64,000 bases of DNA. Origin: Streptomyces iconiensis. GTDB taxonomy: Bacteria; Actinomycetota; Actinomycetes; Streptomycetales; Streptomycetaceae. Location of the stretch: the NCBI RefSeq assembly GCF_028657195.3, contig NZ_JANCPR020000020.1, forward strand, positions 1-64,000. Direction: 5' to 3'. Shown here piece after piece: positions 43,400 through 52,146 of the stretch. The notes below the pieces were generated by a model that was given only the letters and a program-made list of their open reading frames with translations, did no database searches and was not told the DNA's origin. A program made the position numbers and the translations under genes. Every line of letters begins with the position of its first letter. The first letter of the stretch is position 1.

Positions 43400-44881
43400 T
43401 CAGGCCCATGTGGCCCTCCCCACGGGGAACGTGACCGTGATCGCGAGCCCGCCCTCGGGGCCGGGCACCGTGGTGACGCGGGCGCCGTGTGCCGTGGCGA
43501 CCGCGTCCACGATGGAGAGGCCCAGACCGTGCCCCTCGGACGAGCCGCGTGGGCCGAGGCGCTGGAAGGGCTGGTAGAGGAGGGGTATACGGGCCGGATC
43601 CATGACCTCGCCGCTGTTGGCGACGTGCAGGAAGGGACGGCCTTCGCTGGTGCCGGTGGAGAGGTGTATCCAGCCGTGCCCGGGGGTGTAACGCAGCGCG
43701 TTCTCCACGAGGTTGATGACCAGCCGTTCGACGAGCGCGGCGTCACCGCGCGTGGCTGCCGGCGCCAGAGCCGTGCCCGTACGGGCGTCCTCCCGGTCAC
43801 GCAGCACGTTCCTGGCGACCATCGCGAGATCGACCGGGCCCGCGCGCTCGGGGTCGAGGCCACGCTGACCGCTGGCGAGCGTCAACAGGGCCTCGATCAG
43901 CCGCTCTTGACTCTCACCGGCGGCAAGCACCCTCCGACACACCTCACGCAACGCCTCCACGTCCGCCGCGTCCGCCTCCGCTGCCGCGTCCGCCTCAACG
44001 TCCGCCGCGTGCGCCTTCGCCTTCCCGTCCGTCTCCGCCGCCGCGTCCGCCATCGCCACCACATCCACGTGCGCGTCCACGCCCGTATCCGTGACCGAGG
44101 CAGTCCCCGTAACCGCACCCGTCTCCCCAACCGGATCAGCGCCCGAGGCCGGGCCCGCCCTCGCGTCCCGGCCCGCTCCATGGGCTGCCAACGCGACCTC
44201 GATCATGGCGCGTTGGAGCGTGAGCGGGGTACGCAGCTCGTGCGAGGCGTTGGCGACGAACCGCTTCTGGGCCTCGAAGGCCGCGTCCAGCCTGGCGAGC
44301 AGCCCGTCGAACGTGTCACCGAGGTCCTTGAGTTCGTCGGAGGGGCCCGCGACGGCCAGCCGCTCGTGCAGGTTGCGTTCGGAGATCCGCCGCGCCTTGT
44401 CCGCCATGGTGCGTACGGGGCGCAGCACACGGCCCGCCATGAGCCAGCCCAGCGCAACGGAGACGGCCGTCATACCGCCGAGCGCGACACCGGACTCGGT
44501 GAGCAGCGTGCGCAGCTCGGCGCTGCGGCGTTCGCTGACGACATCCTCGATCTGGGCCCTGAACCGGCTGGGCGCACCGGGCATCGGCCCTGCGCTCCCC
44601 CAGGCGGCCCGTACCCGGGTGTCCTTGGAGACGGGACTCTGCGCGACGAGGACAAAGGTGGAGGCCAGCAGCGCGGCGCCGGAGACGAGGAAGAGCGCAC
44701 CGTACATCAGCGTCAGCCGGAGCCTGGCCGACCAGCGGATGGGACGGCACACGGGCCCTGACACGGTGTCCGGCGTCTCCGACAGGGTGTGCGGCGTCTT
44801 CGACACGGTGTCCGGCGTCTCCGACACGGTTCGCGGTGCCCCGGGCACGGTGTCCGGCATCTCAGATGCGGTACCCGGCAT
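43400..44881 (-). CDS. Sensor histidine kinase with low-complexity DHp insertion
   Basis: 493 residues. Repetitive Thr/Pro/Ser N-terminus (ETPDTVSKTPHTLSETPDT), membrane helices about 55-80 and 133-150, HAMP about 151-205. H-box FVANASHELRTPLTLQRAM (H214). A Gly/Ala/Asp-rich insertion at about 236-306 then separates this helix from the second DHp helix (REVCRRVLAAGESQERLIEA). N-box VINLVENALRYTPG and G-box GHGLGLSIVDAVA are intact. The ATG overlaps the regulator gene by 20 bases. Likely controls the divergent lipoprotein-adaptor-MacB operon. Confidence 0.88.
   Translation of the reverse strand: MPGTASEMPDTVPGAPRTVSETPDTVSKTPHTLSETPDTVSGPVCRPIRWSARLRLTLMYGALFLVSGAALLASTFVLVAQSPVSKDTRVRAAWGSAGPMPGAPSRFRAQIEDVVSERRSAELRTLLTESGVALGGMTAVSVALGWLMAGRVLRPVRTMADKARRISERNLHERLAVAGPSDELKDLGDTFDGLLARLDAAFEAQKRFVANASHELRTPLTLQRAMIEVALAAHGAGRDARAGPASGADPVGETGAVTGTASVTDTGVDAHVDVVAMADAAAETDGKAKAHAADVEADAAAEADAADVEALREVCRRVLAAGESQERLIEALLTLASGQRGLDPERAGPVDLAMVARNVLRDREDARTGTALAPAATRGDAALVERLVINLVENALRYTPGHGWIHLSTGTSEGRPFLHVANSGEVMDPARIPLLYQPFQRLGPRGSSEGHGLGLSIVDAVATAHGARVTTVPGPEGGLAITVTFPVGRATWA
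44760..44860. repeat. Tandem repeat in the kinase N-terminus
   Basis: About four degenerate copies of a 24-base unit (GACACGGTGTCCGGCGTCTC and relatives), in frame, encode the repeated SETPDTV residues ahead of the first membrane helix. Confidence 0.65.
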
Positions 44882-45515
44882 GGGGCACGGTCTCGATCAC
44901 GGGTGGATCTCCCAGCTTGCGGCGCAGCCTGCTGACGGTGACCTTGACGGTGTTGGTGAACGGGTCGGCGGACTGGTCCCAGGCCCGCTCCAGCAGCTCT
45001 TCGGCCGAGACGACGCCTCCGCGCGCCGCCATCAGCAGTTCCAGCACGGCGAGTTCCTTGGGCGACAGGTCCAGCCGCCGGCCCGCGCGCCGCGCCTGCC
45101 GCTCGGCCGGCACCAGGGTGAGGTCGCCCCGGTTCAGTACGGGCGGCACGGCGGGCGTGGAGCGGCGTGCCAACGCCCTGACCCGCGCGATGAGTTCGGC
45201 GAAGGCGAACGGCTTCGCGAGGTAGTCGTCGGCGCCCAGTCCGAGCCCGTCGACGCGGTCCTCGATGGTGGAGGCGGCGGTGAGCATGAGCACGCGGGCG
45301 CGCGCTCCGTTCCGGGCCAGTGCGCGGCACACCTCGTCGCCGTGCAACCGGGGCAGATCGCGGTCGAGGACGATCACGTCGTAGTCGTGCACGGTGGCCT
45401 CCTCGACGGCGCGCTCACCGTCGAAGGCCAGGTCGACGGCCATGCCGTCGCGGCGCAGCCCCGTGGCCACCGTCTCGGCCAGCTCCCTGTGGTCTTCCAC
45501 GATCAGCACACGCAT
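44862..45515 (-). CDS. OmpR-family response regulator
   Basis: 217 residues. Receiver with VLIVEDHRELAETVA, phosphoacceptor in DVIVLDRDLPRLHGDEV and K in YLAKPFAFAELIARV; winged helix with LDLSPKELAVLELLMAARGG and KVTVSRLRRKLGDPPVI. First gene of the minus-strand pair, facing the lipoprotein operon across an 87-base gap that must hold both promoters. Confidence 0.92.
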   Translation of the reverse strand: MRVLIVEDHRELAETVATGLRRDGMAVDLAFDGERAVEEATVHDYDVIVLDRDLPRLHGDEVCRALARNGARARVLMLTAASTIEDRVDGLGLGADDYLAKPFAFAELIARVRALARRSTPAVPPVLNRGDLTLVPAERQARRAGRRLDLSPKELAVLELLMAARGGVVSAEELLERAWDQSADPFTNTVKVTVSRLRRKLGDPPVIETVPHAGYRI

Positions 45516-45602
45516 GGCGCCAGCATGCGCGAAGGGGCATAACAGCGGCGTAACACCGCCCGTTCCCGCCGTGTAACCCTCTGCCGCGTAGAACTCCCTC
45601 CC

Positions 45603-46193
45603 ATGGTCATCACACGAAAACCAACTCTTCTGCGCGGCCTGCCCGTTGCCGCGATGCTGCTCTCCGGCGTCCTGCTCACCGGCTGCGGAGGCGACTCCTC
45701 GGCGGAGCCCTCGGCGAAGGAGAGCAGCGGCGGCGCAAGCTCCGGCGGCGGTGAACGAGCCGGCGGGGGTGCGGGCAAGGGGTTCGACAAGGCCCTGGAG
45801 TACGCGGAGTGCATGCGGGACAACGGGGTGACCGACTTCCCCGACCCGAAGCAGGACGGCGGCGGCGTCCGGATGGAGGTCGACAAGGCGGCGCGGGACT
45901 CGCCCCACTTCAAGAAGGCTGAGCAGGCGTGCCGCGACAAGGCACCCCAGATGGGCGGCGGGGGCGGCGGCAAGCCGCTCGACGCGGCGAAGGTCGCCGC
46001 CTGGGCGCAGTGCATGCGCGAGAACGGGCTCACCGACTTCCCCGACCCGGAGATCAACGGCAGCGCCATGTCCCTGGACCTGCGGGAAAGCGGCATCAGC
46101 CCCAAGAGCAAGCCGTTCCAGGACGCGCAGAAGGCGTGCAAGGACAAGTACCCCGGCGGCGGGCTCATGATGAAGGGCGGAGGCCCCCAGTGA
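45603..46193 (+). CDS. Lipoprotein with duplicated CMR(D/E)NGxTDFPDP motif
   Basis: 196 residues. Signal peptide with lipobox LLTGC (Cys about 27), a Ser/Gly linker, then two copies of a module: AECMRDNGVTDFPDPKQDGG and AQCMRENGLTDFPDPEINGS, each followed by an alpha-helical stretch with a second Cys (EQACRDKAP, QKACKDKYP). Cysteine pairs probably form disulfides outside the membrane. The family is usually found with this kind of ABC exporter and adaptor and may sense or chaperone the substrate. Its stop overlaps the adaptor start (GTGA). Confidence 0.85.
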   Translation: MVITRKPTLLRGLPVAAMLLSGVLLTGCGGDSSAEPSAKESSGGASSGGGERAGGGAGKGFDKALEYAECMRDNGVTDFPDPKQDGGGVRMEVDKAARDSPHFKKAEQACRDKAPQMGGGGGGKPLDAAKVAAWAQCMRENGLTDFPDPEINGSAMSLDLRESGISPKSKPFQDAQKACKDKYPGGGLMMKGGGPQ

Positions 46194-47620
46194 CACCCCA
46201 CGAGGAGGCCACACCCACCGGCGACGAACCACCCGCCCGGCACGGCACGACCACGGACGCCGGGACCACGGACGCCGGGACCACGGGCACCGGGACCTCG
46301 GACCCGGTGCCCACGGACGAGGGGCCGCAGCGGCGTACGAAGCGCCCGCTGCGGGCCTCCCTGATCACGCTGGCCGCGATCACGGCCGTCGGCGCGGCCG
46401 GAGTCGCGGCGACCGGCTCGTTCGGCGGGAGCGCCGGGACGGCGGAAGCGCCGCGCGCTTCGGGCCCCGCACGCACGGCGAAGGTGGAGCGCACCACGCT
46501 CACCCGTACGGAGACGGTGGACGGAACCCTCGGTTTCGGCACGCCGTCCACGGTCCAGCAGACGGGCACCAGCACAGGCACCGGCACCGGCACGGGCACC
46601 AGCACAGGCGCCGGCACGGACACCGGCACCCCGGGCGACGGCAACTCGCAGGCGTCCGGGTCCGCCGCCCCACAGGGGTCCGGCTCCCCATCCGGCCAGG
46701 GCGGCGAACAGCCGGGCGAGGGGGAGCAGTCGGGCCGGGGTGACGGAGAGGACGAGGCGGGGATCGTCACCTGGCTGCCCGCCGAGGGCGAGACGCTCAC
46801 GCGCGGCGAGACCGTCTACAGCGTGGACGAGCACAAGGTGCCGCTGTTCTACGGTTCCAAGCCCTTCTACCGCACGATGAAACCGGGCACCGAGGGCGGC
46901 GACGTCGAGACGCTGGAGAAGAACCTCTCCGCGCTCGGATACTCCGGCTTCACCGCCGACGACACGTACACGGACGGCACGGCCGACGCCGTACGGGACT
47001 GGCAGGACGACATGTCCCGCGAGGAGACCGGCACCGTCGGGCCGGGGGACGCCGTGGTCGCACCGGGTGCGCGGCGCGTCTCGGAACTGAAGACCTCGCC
47101 GGGCGCCCTGTCCGGCGGCGAGGCGCTCACCTGGACCGGGACCGAGCGCAACGTGACGGTCGATCTGGAGGCGGGGTTCGAGGATCTCGTCGAGAAGGGC
47201 ACCAAGGCCACGGTGGGGCTGCCGGACGGCGGCACCGTCGAGGCCGAGGTGACCGACATCGGCTCGCCCTCGGGCTCCGGGGAGGCCAAGGAGGGAGGTT
47301 CCGAGGAGTCCGGAGAGGGCTCAGGAGCCGACGAGGCGACGCTGCCGGTCGAGCTGAAGGTCGGCGCGCAGCGGGAACTCGGCCGCTACCAGGCCGCTTC
47401 CGTCGATGTGACCCTCAAGGCAGAGACCCGTAAGGATGTGCTGGCTGTTCCGGTCAACGCGCTCCTCGCCCGGTCGGGCGGCGGCTACGCCGTGGAGACC
47501 ACGGGCGTCGACGGGCGGAGCCGGCGCACGCCGGTGAAGCTGGGGATGTTCGCGAACGGCAAGGTGGAGGTGTCCGGCGCGGGCATCAAGGAGGGGCTCG
47601 ACGTGGGGGTGCCCCGGTGA
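46190..47620 (+). CDS. Membrane-fusion/adaptor protein with peptidoglycan-binding domain
   Basis: 476 residues. A Thr/Gly-rich cytoplasmic head, one helix (SLITLAAITAVGAAGVAATG), then an extracytoplasmic part. A Thr/Gly and Ser/Gly repeat region (about 125-185) precedes a PG-binding-1-like segment (VETLEKNLSALGYSGF, DGTADAVRDWQDDM). The C-terminal part is HlyD/MacA-like (VDLEAGFEDLVEKGTKATVG, VLAVPVNALLARSGGGYAVE). It links the MacB-type transporter to the outer wall. GTG start overlaps the lipoprotein stop. Confidence 0.85.
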   Translation: MTPHEEATPTGDEPPARHGTTTDAGTTDAGTTGTGTSDPVPTDEGPQRRTKRPLRASLITLAAITAVGAAGVAATGSFGGSAGTAEAPRASGPARTAKVERTTLTRTETVDGTLGFGTPSTVQQTGTSTGTGTGTGTSTGAGTDTGTPGDGNSQASGSAAPQGSGSPSGQGGEQPGEGEQSGRGDGEDEAGIVTWLPAEGETLTRGETVYSVDEHKVPLFYGSKPFYRTMKPGTEGGDVETLEKNLSALGYSGFTADDTYTDGTADAVRDWQDDMSREETGTVGPGDAVVAPGARRVSELKTSPGALSGGEALTWTGTERNVTVDLEAGFEDLVEKGTKATVGLPDGGTVEAEVTDIGSPSGSGEAKEGGSEESGEGSGADEATLPVELKVGAQRELGRYQAASVDVTLKAETRKDVLAVPVNALLARSGGGYAVETTGVDGRSRRTPVKLGMFANGKVEVSGAGIKEGLDVGVPR

Positions 47621-48660
47621 GCCACGCGCACACACCACCACAGGGCACCGCGGCGCCGGGAGCGCCACCGTCCCCCACCACACCGTCCACCACGCAAGGT
47701 ACCGCCACACAAGGTCCCGCCACACAGGGCCCCACCGCACAGGACCCGTCGCCGTCCACGGCCGCGGCGCCGGGTGGCCGGCCGGCGCTCGACCCGCCGG
47801 TCGTCGAACTGGCGGGCGTATCACAGCGGTACGGGGACGTGACCGCGCTCGCCGACGCCGACCTGGTGATACGGCGGGGCGAACTCCTCGCCATCGTCGG
47901 CCCGTCGGGCTCGGGCAAGTCCACGCTGCTCAACATCATGGGCACGCTCAGCCGCCCGTCGGGAGGCACCGTACGGATCGACGGACACGACGTGGAGGAC
48001 CTGTCCGACCGCGAACTGTCCGCTCTGCGCGCGGGAACGATCGGCTTCGTCTTCCAGCAGTTCCACCTCTCCCCCGGCGTCACGGCGCTGGACAGCGTCT
48101 CGGACGGGTTGCTCTACGGGGGTGCGCGGCGGGCCGAGCGCCGCGCGGCGGCCGAGAGGGCGCTGCGCAGGGTCGGCCTCGGTGACCGGCTCCGCCACGA
48201 GCCGCACCAGCTGTCCGGAGGCGAGAAACAGCGCGTCGCCATCGCACGGGCCGTGCTGGGCGGCCCCTCCCCGGCCTCGGGCACGGGCGGCGAAGGCGGA
48301 GGCGGAGGAGGCGAAGGCCCCAAACTGCTGCTCGCCGACGAGCCCACAGGTGCGCTCGATTCGCGGTCAGGAGCCGCGGTACTGGAACTGCTGCACGACC
48401 TGCACCGCGCCGGTACCACCGTCGTGATCATCACGCACGACCGGGACATCGCGGCCTCACTGCCCCGTGAAGTGCGGCTGCGGGACGGGCACATCGAGCA
48501 CGACGCGCGGCCCCCCGGCGGCGCACCCTCACGGCACGCCGCGCCCGCACCACCCGGTGCACTCCCACCGTCCGCACCATCACCCGGTGCACCCAGTGCG
48601 TCCAGTGCACCCGCGCCGCAGGACGCGCCCCACCGGGCTTCCGCCGGGGGCGTCCGATGA
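47617..48660 (+). CDS. MacB-type ABC transporter ATPase
   Basis: 347 residues. Walker A GPSGSGKST, Q-loop FVFQQFHL, signature LSGGEKQRVAIA, Walker B LLLADEPTGALD, H-loop VVIITHDRDIA. A Gly/Glu loop (TGGEGGGGGGEGPK) is inserted between signature and Walker B, and both termini are Pro/Ala/Thr-rich beyond the usual 230-residue core. GTG start and ATGA end overlap neighbours, so the four genes are one unit. Confidence 0.92.
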   Translation: MSHAHTPPQGTAAPGAPPSPTTPSTTQGTATQGPATQGPTAQDPSPSTAAAPGGRPALDPPVVELAGVSQRYGDVTALADADLVIRRGELLAIVGPSGSGKSTLLNIMGTLSRPSGGTVRIDGHDVEDLSDRELSALRAGTIGFVFQQFHLSPGVTALDSVSDGLLYGGARRAERRAAAERALRRVGLGDRLRHEPHQLSGGEKQRVAIARAVLGGPSPASGTGGEGGGGGGEGPKLLLADEPTGALDSRSGAAVLELLHDLHRAGTTVVIITHDRDIAASLPREVRLRDGHIEHDARPPGGAPSRHAAPAPPGALPPSAPSPGAPSASSAPAPQDAPHRASAGGVR

Positions 48661-49883
48661 CGGCCCGTACGCCGCGGGAAGCGGGGCGTGCCAGGCCGCG
48701 GGCCGCGCGGATGAGTCCCGCCGATGTGCTGCGCGTGGGCGGTTCGGGACTGCGGTCGCGGCCGATGCGGGTGTTCCTCTCCGCGCTGGGCATCGCGATC
48801 GGGATCGCCGCGATGGTGGGGGTCGTCGGCATCTCGACCTCCAGCACCGAGGACCTGAACCGCAGGCTGAACGCGCTGGGCACCAACCTGCTCACCGTGA
48901 CGCCGGGCCAGTCCTTCGACGGCGACGAGGCCCATCTTCCGGCCGGCGCCGTTGACATGATCGGGAACATGCCGGACGTGGAGTCGGTCTCCGCCGTGGG
49001 CAAGACGGACGCCAACGTGTTCCGCAGCGACCACGTGCCCGAGGAGGAGACGGGCGGCATCTCGGTGTTCGCCGCCCGTACCGACCTGCCGGAAACGGTC
49101 GGCGCCGAGGTCACGGCAGGGCGCTGGCTGAACGCTGCCAACGCCCGCTACCCCGCCGTCGTGCTGGGCCCCACGGCCGCCGAGCAGCTCGGCGTGCGGG
49201 ACCCGGGGCCCGACACCCAAGTGTGGCTGGGCGACCGCTGGTTCAGCGTCGTCGGAGTGCTCGCACCCAACGAACTGGCGCCGGACCTGGACAGCGGCGC
49301 ACTGGTCGGCTGGGGCGTGGCCGAGCGTTACCTCGGCTTCGACGGCTACCCCACGACCGTCCACACCAGGGCGGAGGAGACGGCCGTCAACGAGGTCCAG
49401 GAGGTGCTGGGTCCGACGGCCAACCCCGAGAACCCCAGCGAGGTGAACGTCTCGCGCCCCTCCGACGCGCTCGCCGCCAAGCAGGCAACCGACGACACCC
49501 TCAGCGGCCTGCTGCTGGGACTCGGCGCCGTTGCCCTGCTCGTGGGCGGTGTGGGCGTCGCCAACACCATGGTGATCTCGGTGCTGGAGCGGCGTTCGGA
49601 GATCGGCCTGCGCCGGGCACTGGGCGCCACCCGCGGACAGATACGCGGACAGTTCGTGTGCGAGTCCCAACTGCTCTCCGCGCTCGGCGGGATCGGCGGC
49701 GTACTCCTGGGCATCGGCGTGACAACGGGCTACGCCGCCTACCAGGGCTGGCCCTCCGTCGTACCCGCCTGGGCGATGGCAGGCGGCGTCGGCGCCACCC
49801 TCCTCATCGGCGGCCTCGCCGGTTTCTACCCCGCCGTACGAGCCGCCCGCCTCCCCCCGACCGAAGCCCTGGCAACCGGCTGA
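48657..49883 (+). CDS. MacB-type ABC transporter permease (FtsX domain)
   Basis: 408 residues. A first helix (FLSALGIAIGIAAMVGVVGI), a periplasmic-type MacB core domain (about 60-265) with GTNLLTVTPGQ, then three C-terminal helices with the FtsX signature SVLERRSEIGLRRALGATRG. Exports a peptide, lipid or antibiotic by mechanotransmission together with the adaptor. The ATG overlaps the ATPase stop. Confidence 0.92.
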   Translation: MTARTPREAGRARPRAARMSPADVLRVGGSGLRSRPMRVFLSALGIAIGIAAMVGVVGISTSSTEDLNRRLNALGTNLLTVTPGQSFDGDEAHLPAGAVDMIGNMPDVESVSAVGKTDANVFRSDHVPEEETGGISVFAARTDLPETVGAEVTAGRWLNAANARYPAVVLGPTAAEQLGVRDPGPDTQVWLGDRWFSVVGVLAPNELAPDLDSGALVGWGVAERYLGFDGYPTTVHTRAEETAVNEVQEVLGPTANPENPSEVNVSRPSDALAAKQATDDTLSGLLLGLGAVALLVGGVGVANTMVISVLERRSEIGLRRALGATRGQIRGQFVCESQLLSALGGIGGVLLGIGVTTGYAAYQGWPSVVPAWAMAGGVGATLLIGGLAGFYPAVRAARLPPTEALATG

Positions 49884-50159
49884 GCCCGCCCACCCCCGCG
49901 TACCCCCGACCCGGCTACAGCCACGCGTACAGCCACGCCCACGACCCCGCCGTGGCGTATCAAATGGCCGCCGCGAATTCAAAACCGCTACGGGGACGCA
50001 TTCCTCTGCCGGAAGCGGCCCGGTAAATCAAGACTTACTTTTGCGGGTTCTCTTCCCTACGGTGAGGGCGACCCACCTGCTCCCGAATGCCGGACGAAGC
50101 GCTGCGGAATCGTGCTGCGCCCGTGCGTTCGGCAGGTAACGGCGGAAAGGGAAACGGAT
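49884..50159. other. Intergenic region with an AT-rich island
   Basis: 276 bases. A short GCCACGC duplication lies near 49920-49940. 49960-50060 is far more AT-rich than its surroundings (CAAATGGCC, AATTCAAAACCGC, TAAATCAAGACTTACTTTTG), which suggests a promoter for the gene at 50160, but no clear boxes were defined. Confidence 0.4.
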
Positions 50160-50534
50160 ATGGAACGTGACCTCGGTGAGAACGCCATTCAGTGTCTGCG
50201 GCGGCTGGAGGCGTACGACTTCGACGGTATGCGCGCGATGTTCACGCGCGCGGCGACCGTATGGCACAACGACGGAAAGGGTGAGCAGACCATTGACGAG
50301 AAGGTCGGACAGCTCAAGCCACTTGCGGGGGCCTTCGATGCACTGCGGTTCGAGGTGACCCGGCAGTTCCGGAAGGGGAACGAGGTGCTCCAGCAGCAGG
50401 TACTTCATCTCACGCGGGCGGACCGGTCCCGCAGCGAAGTGCACGCCACGGTGTACTTCCGCTTCGAGGGCGGCCTCATCGACCGGATGGAAGAGTGCGT
50501 CTGCTCCGTACCGGCCGGCGGGCGCCCGGCATGA
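50160..50534 (+). CDS. SnoaL/NTF2-like small protein
   Basis: 124 residues. NTF2-like layout: ENAIQCLRRLEAYDFDGMRA, FTRAATVWHNDGKGEQTID, LTRADRSRSEVHATVYFRFE, LIDRMEECV. The H in VWHND may be catalytic. A hydrolase, isomerase or ligand-binding role are all possible. The stop overlaps the start of the peptidase gene (ATGA), so the two probably act on related substrates. Confidence 0.75.
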   Translation: MERDLGENAIQCLRRLEAYDFDGMRAMFTRAATVWHNDGKGEQTIDEKVGQLKPLAGAFDALRFEVTRQFRKGNEVLQQQVLHLTRADRSRSEVHATVYFRFEGGLIDRMEECVCSVPAGGRPA

Positions 50535-51448
50535 GCGCCGTGGACGTGACCGAAGGCAGGGTGTCCGTGCCGGGAGGCGAGGTCTGGTGGCGCAGGATGG
50601 GCCGCGGCGGGCCTCCGCTGCTGCTCGTGCACGGTGGGCCCGGGTACCCGAGCGACCCCCTGTTCGCACCGTTCGAGCCGCTCGCCCGGGAACGGGAGGT
50701 CATCTGGTACGACCAGCTCGGAGTGGGGCGCTCGGACCCGGTCGAGGACGCCTCGCTGCTGACGGTCGACCGGTTCCTGGACGAACTCGGCGCGGTGGTC
50801 GAAGGGCTCGGTCTGGAGCGGCCCCATGTCTACGGCCACTCATGGGGCGCCATGCTCGGCCTTCAGTTCGCGGCGCAGCGTGCGCCCGACTGGTCGAGCC
50901 TCGTCTGCGCCAACGGGCCGGCGAGCGTGCCCCGTTTCGTGGAGGAGGTCCGTGGGCTGCTGGCCGGGCTCCCTGGCGATGTGCTGGACCGTACCTACGG
51001 CCGTGAACTGCGGGGAGAGACCGCTGACCCGGACTACGCCGTCGCCCAGGACGCGTACATGCGGGCATGCGTGGTGCGCACCGCGGAGGTCGGCCTCGAC
51101 CCTCGGCTCATGAGCCTGGATACGTTCACGACGCTGATCGGCCGGGCCGACTACCACGTGACCGGAACCCTCAAGGACTGGGACATGTTCGACGAGTTGC
51201 ACCGCATCCGCGTTCCCACACTCGTACTCGGCGGAGAATTCGACGAATGCGTACCCTCGCATCTCGCTGATATCGCGGCCCGTATCCCGGATTCCGAGCA
51301 CATCACGCAGTACGGTGCCGCGCATATGGGCTTCCTCGAAAAGGAGCCGCTCCGTACGGAGTATGTCGCGCTCATCCGGGACCACATGGCCCGCATCGAC
51401 GCACGCAGCCGCTCAAGGAAGCGCCCTCGCCAAGGAGGCGCCCGGTGA
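50531..51448 (+). CDS. Proline iminopeptidase-family alpha/beta hydrolase
   Basis: 305 residues. Oxyanion region LLLVHGGPGYPSD, nucleophile Ser in YGHSWGAMLGLQ, acid Asp in GGEFDECVPS and His in AAHMGFLE. The HGGPG and GxSWG motifs place it in the proline-iminopeptidase group, which removes N-terminal proline or hydrolyses similar amides. No signal peptide. Start fixed by the ATGA overlap. Confidence 0.88.
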   Translation: MSAVDVTEGRVSVPGGEVWWRRMGRGGPPLLLVHGGPGYPSDPLFAPFEPLAREREVIWYDQLGVGRSDPVEDASLLTVDRFLDELGAVVEGLGLERPHVYGHSWGAMLGLQFAAQRAPDWSSLVCANGPASVPRFVEEVRGLLAGLPGDVLDRTYGRELRGETADPDYAVAQDAYMRACVVRTAEVGLDPRLMSLDTFTTLIGRADYHVTGTLKDWDMFDELHRIRVPTLVLGGEFDECVPSHLADIAARIPDSEHITQYGAAHMGFLEKEPLRTEYVALIRDHMARIDARSRSRKRPRQGGAR

Positions 51449-51471
51449 GCCCGCCCGCCGACGGCGTCCCG

Positions 51472-52146
51472 TCAGGTGAGCGGCGAGAAAGGGGTCGGCC
51501 AGGCGATCAGTGAGGTGGCTTCCAGGATCTCCTCGGGGCCGCCGGGCGGGGGCCACTGCCCTGAGGCGTAGAGGTCCCTGCGGAGGGCGACGCGCTCGTC
51601 GAGGCTGTGGAACGGCCAGATCTGAATGATGCGGGTGGGCCCGTCCAGCGCGTACATCACCACCGTCAGCGGATCGATGCGGTGCCTCTCGGGCAGTGCC
51701 TTGCGCCAGCCCGCGATCGTCGCGGGCAGACCGCCGGGGCGCAGGTGGTAGTCGCGGATCTCGTACGCGGGCCCGAACCGGCCCGTCCGCACGGGCGGGA
51801 CGAACGGGAACGGCGCGAAGCTCTGCATCGTGAGGTCGGTCAGATGGTCACCGGCACCGAAAGGGCGGTCGCTGGCGCGCGCCCGCATCCGCTCCCGCGA
51901 CAGCTCCGCCTCATCGGTGAAGCCGCGCAGCACGAGCAGCCGCCCGAGGGTGCCGTTCTCGGTCTGCCAGCAGCCCAGAAGCTCGCCGTGCGCTTCGGGG
52001 CTGTTGACCCAGGGCTCGACCCCGGCGGCGGCGCGGTCGCCGTCGAGCAGGCGGAAGGCGAGGGTCGTCAGCTCGTACCGGATGTTCTGGTGTTCCTGAG
52101 GGACGTCTTCTCCGGTGATCGGCGCCGGCTGTGTCATCGCCGTCAT
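51472..52146 (-). CDS. NIPSNAP-family protein
   Basis: 224 residues with a duplicated NIPSNAP/ferredoxin-like fold: YELTTLAFRLLDGD in the first half and YEIRDYHLRPGGLPATIAGW, VVMYALDGPTRIIQIWPFHS in the second. Possible small-molecule-binding or monooxygenase-like role. Translated with the upstream XRE regulator (ATGA overlap at 52143-52146), which probably controls it. Confidence 0.8.
   Translation of the reverse strand: MTAMTQPAPITGEDVPQEHQNIRYELTTLAFRLLDGDRAAAGVEPWVNSPEAHGELLGCWQTENGTLGRLLVLRGFTDEAELSRERMRARASDRPFGAGDHLTDLTMQSFAPFPFVPPVRTGRFGPAYEIRDYHLRPGGLPATIAGWRKALPERHRIDPLTVVMYALDGPTRIIQIWPFHSLDERVALRRDLYASGQWPPPGGPEEILEATSLIAWPTPFSPLT

Noticed and set aside
42480..43577. Plus-strand frame over the TPR gene
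   Set aside because: Gly/Arg/Glu-rich shadow without homology; the minus-strand TPR family match is clear.
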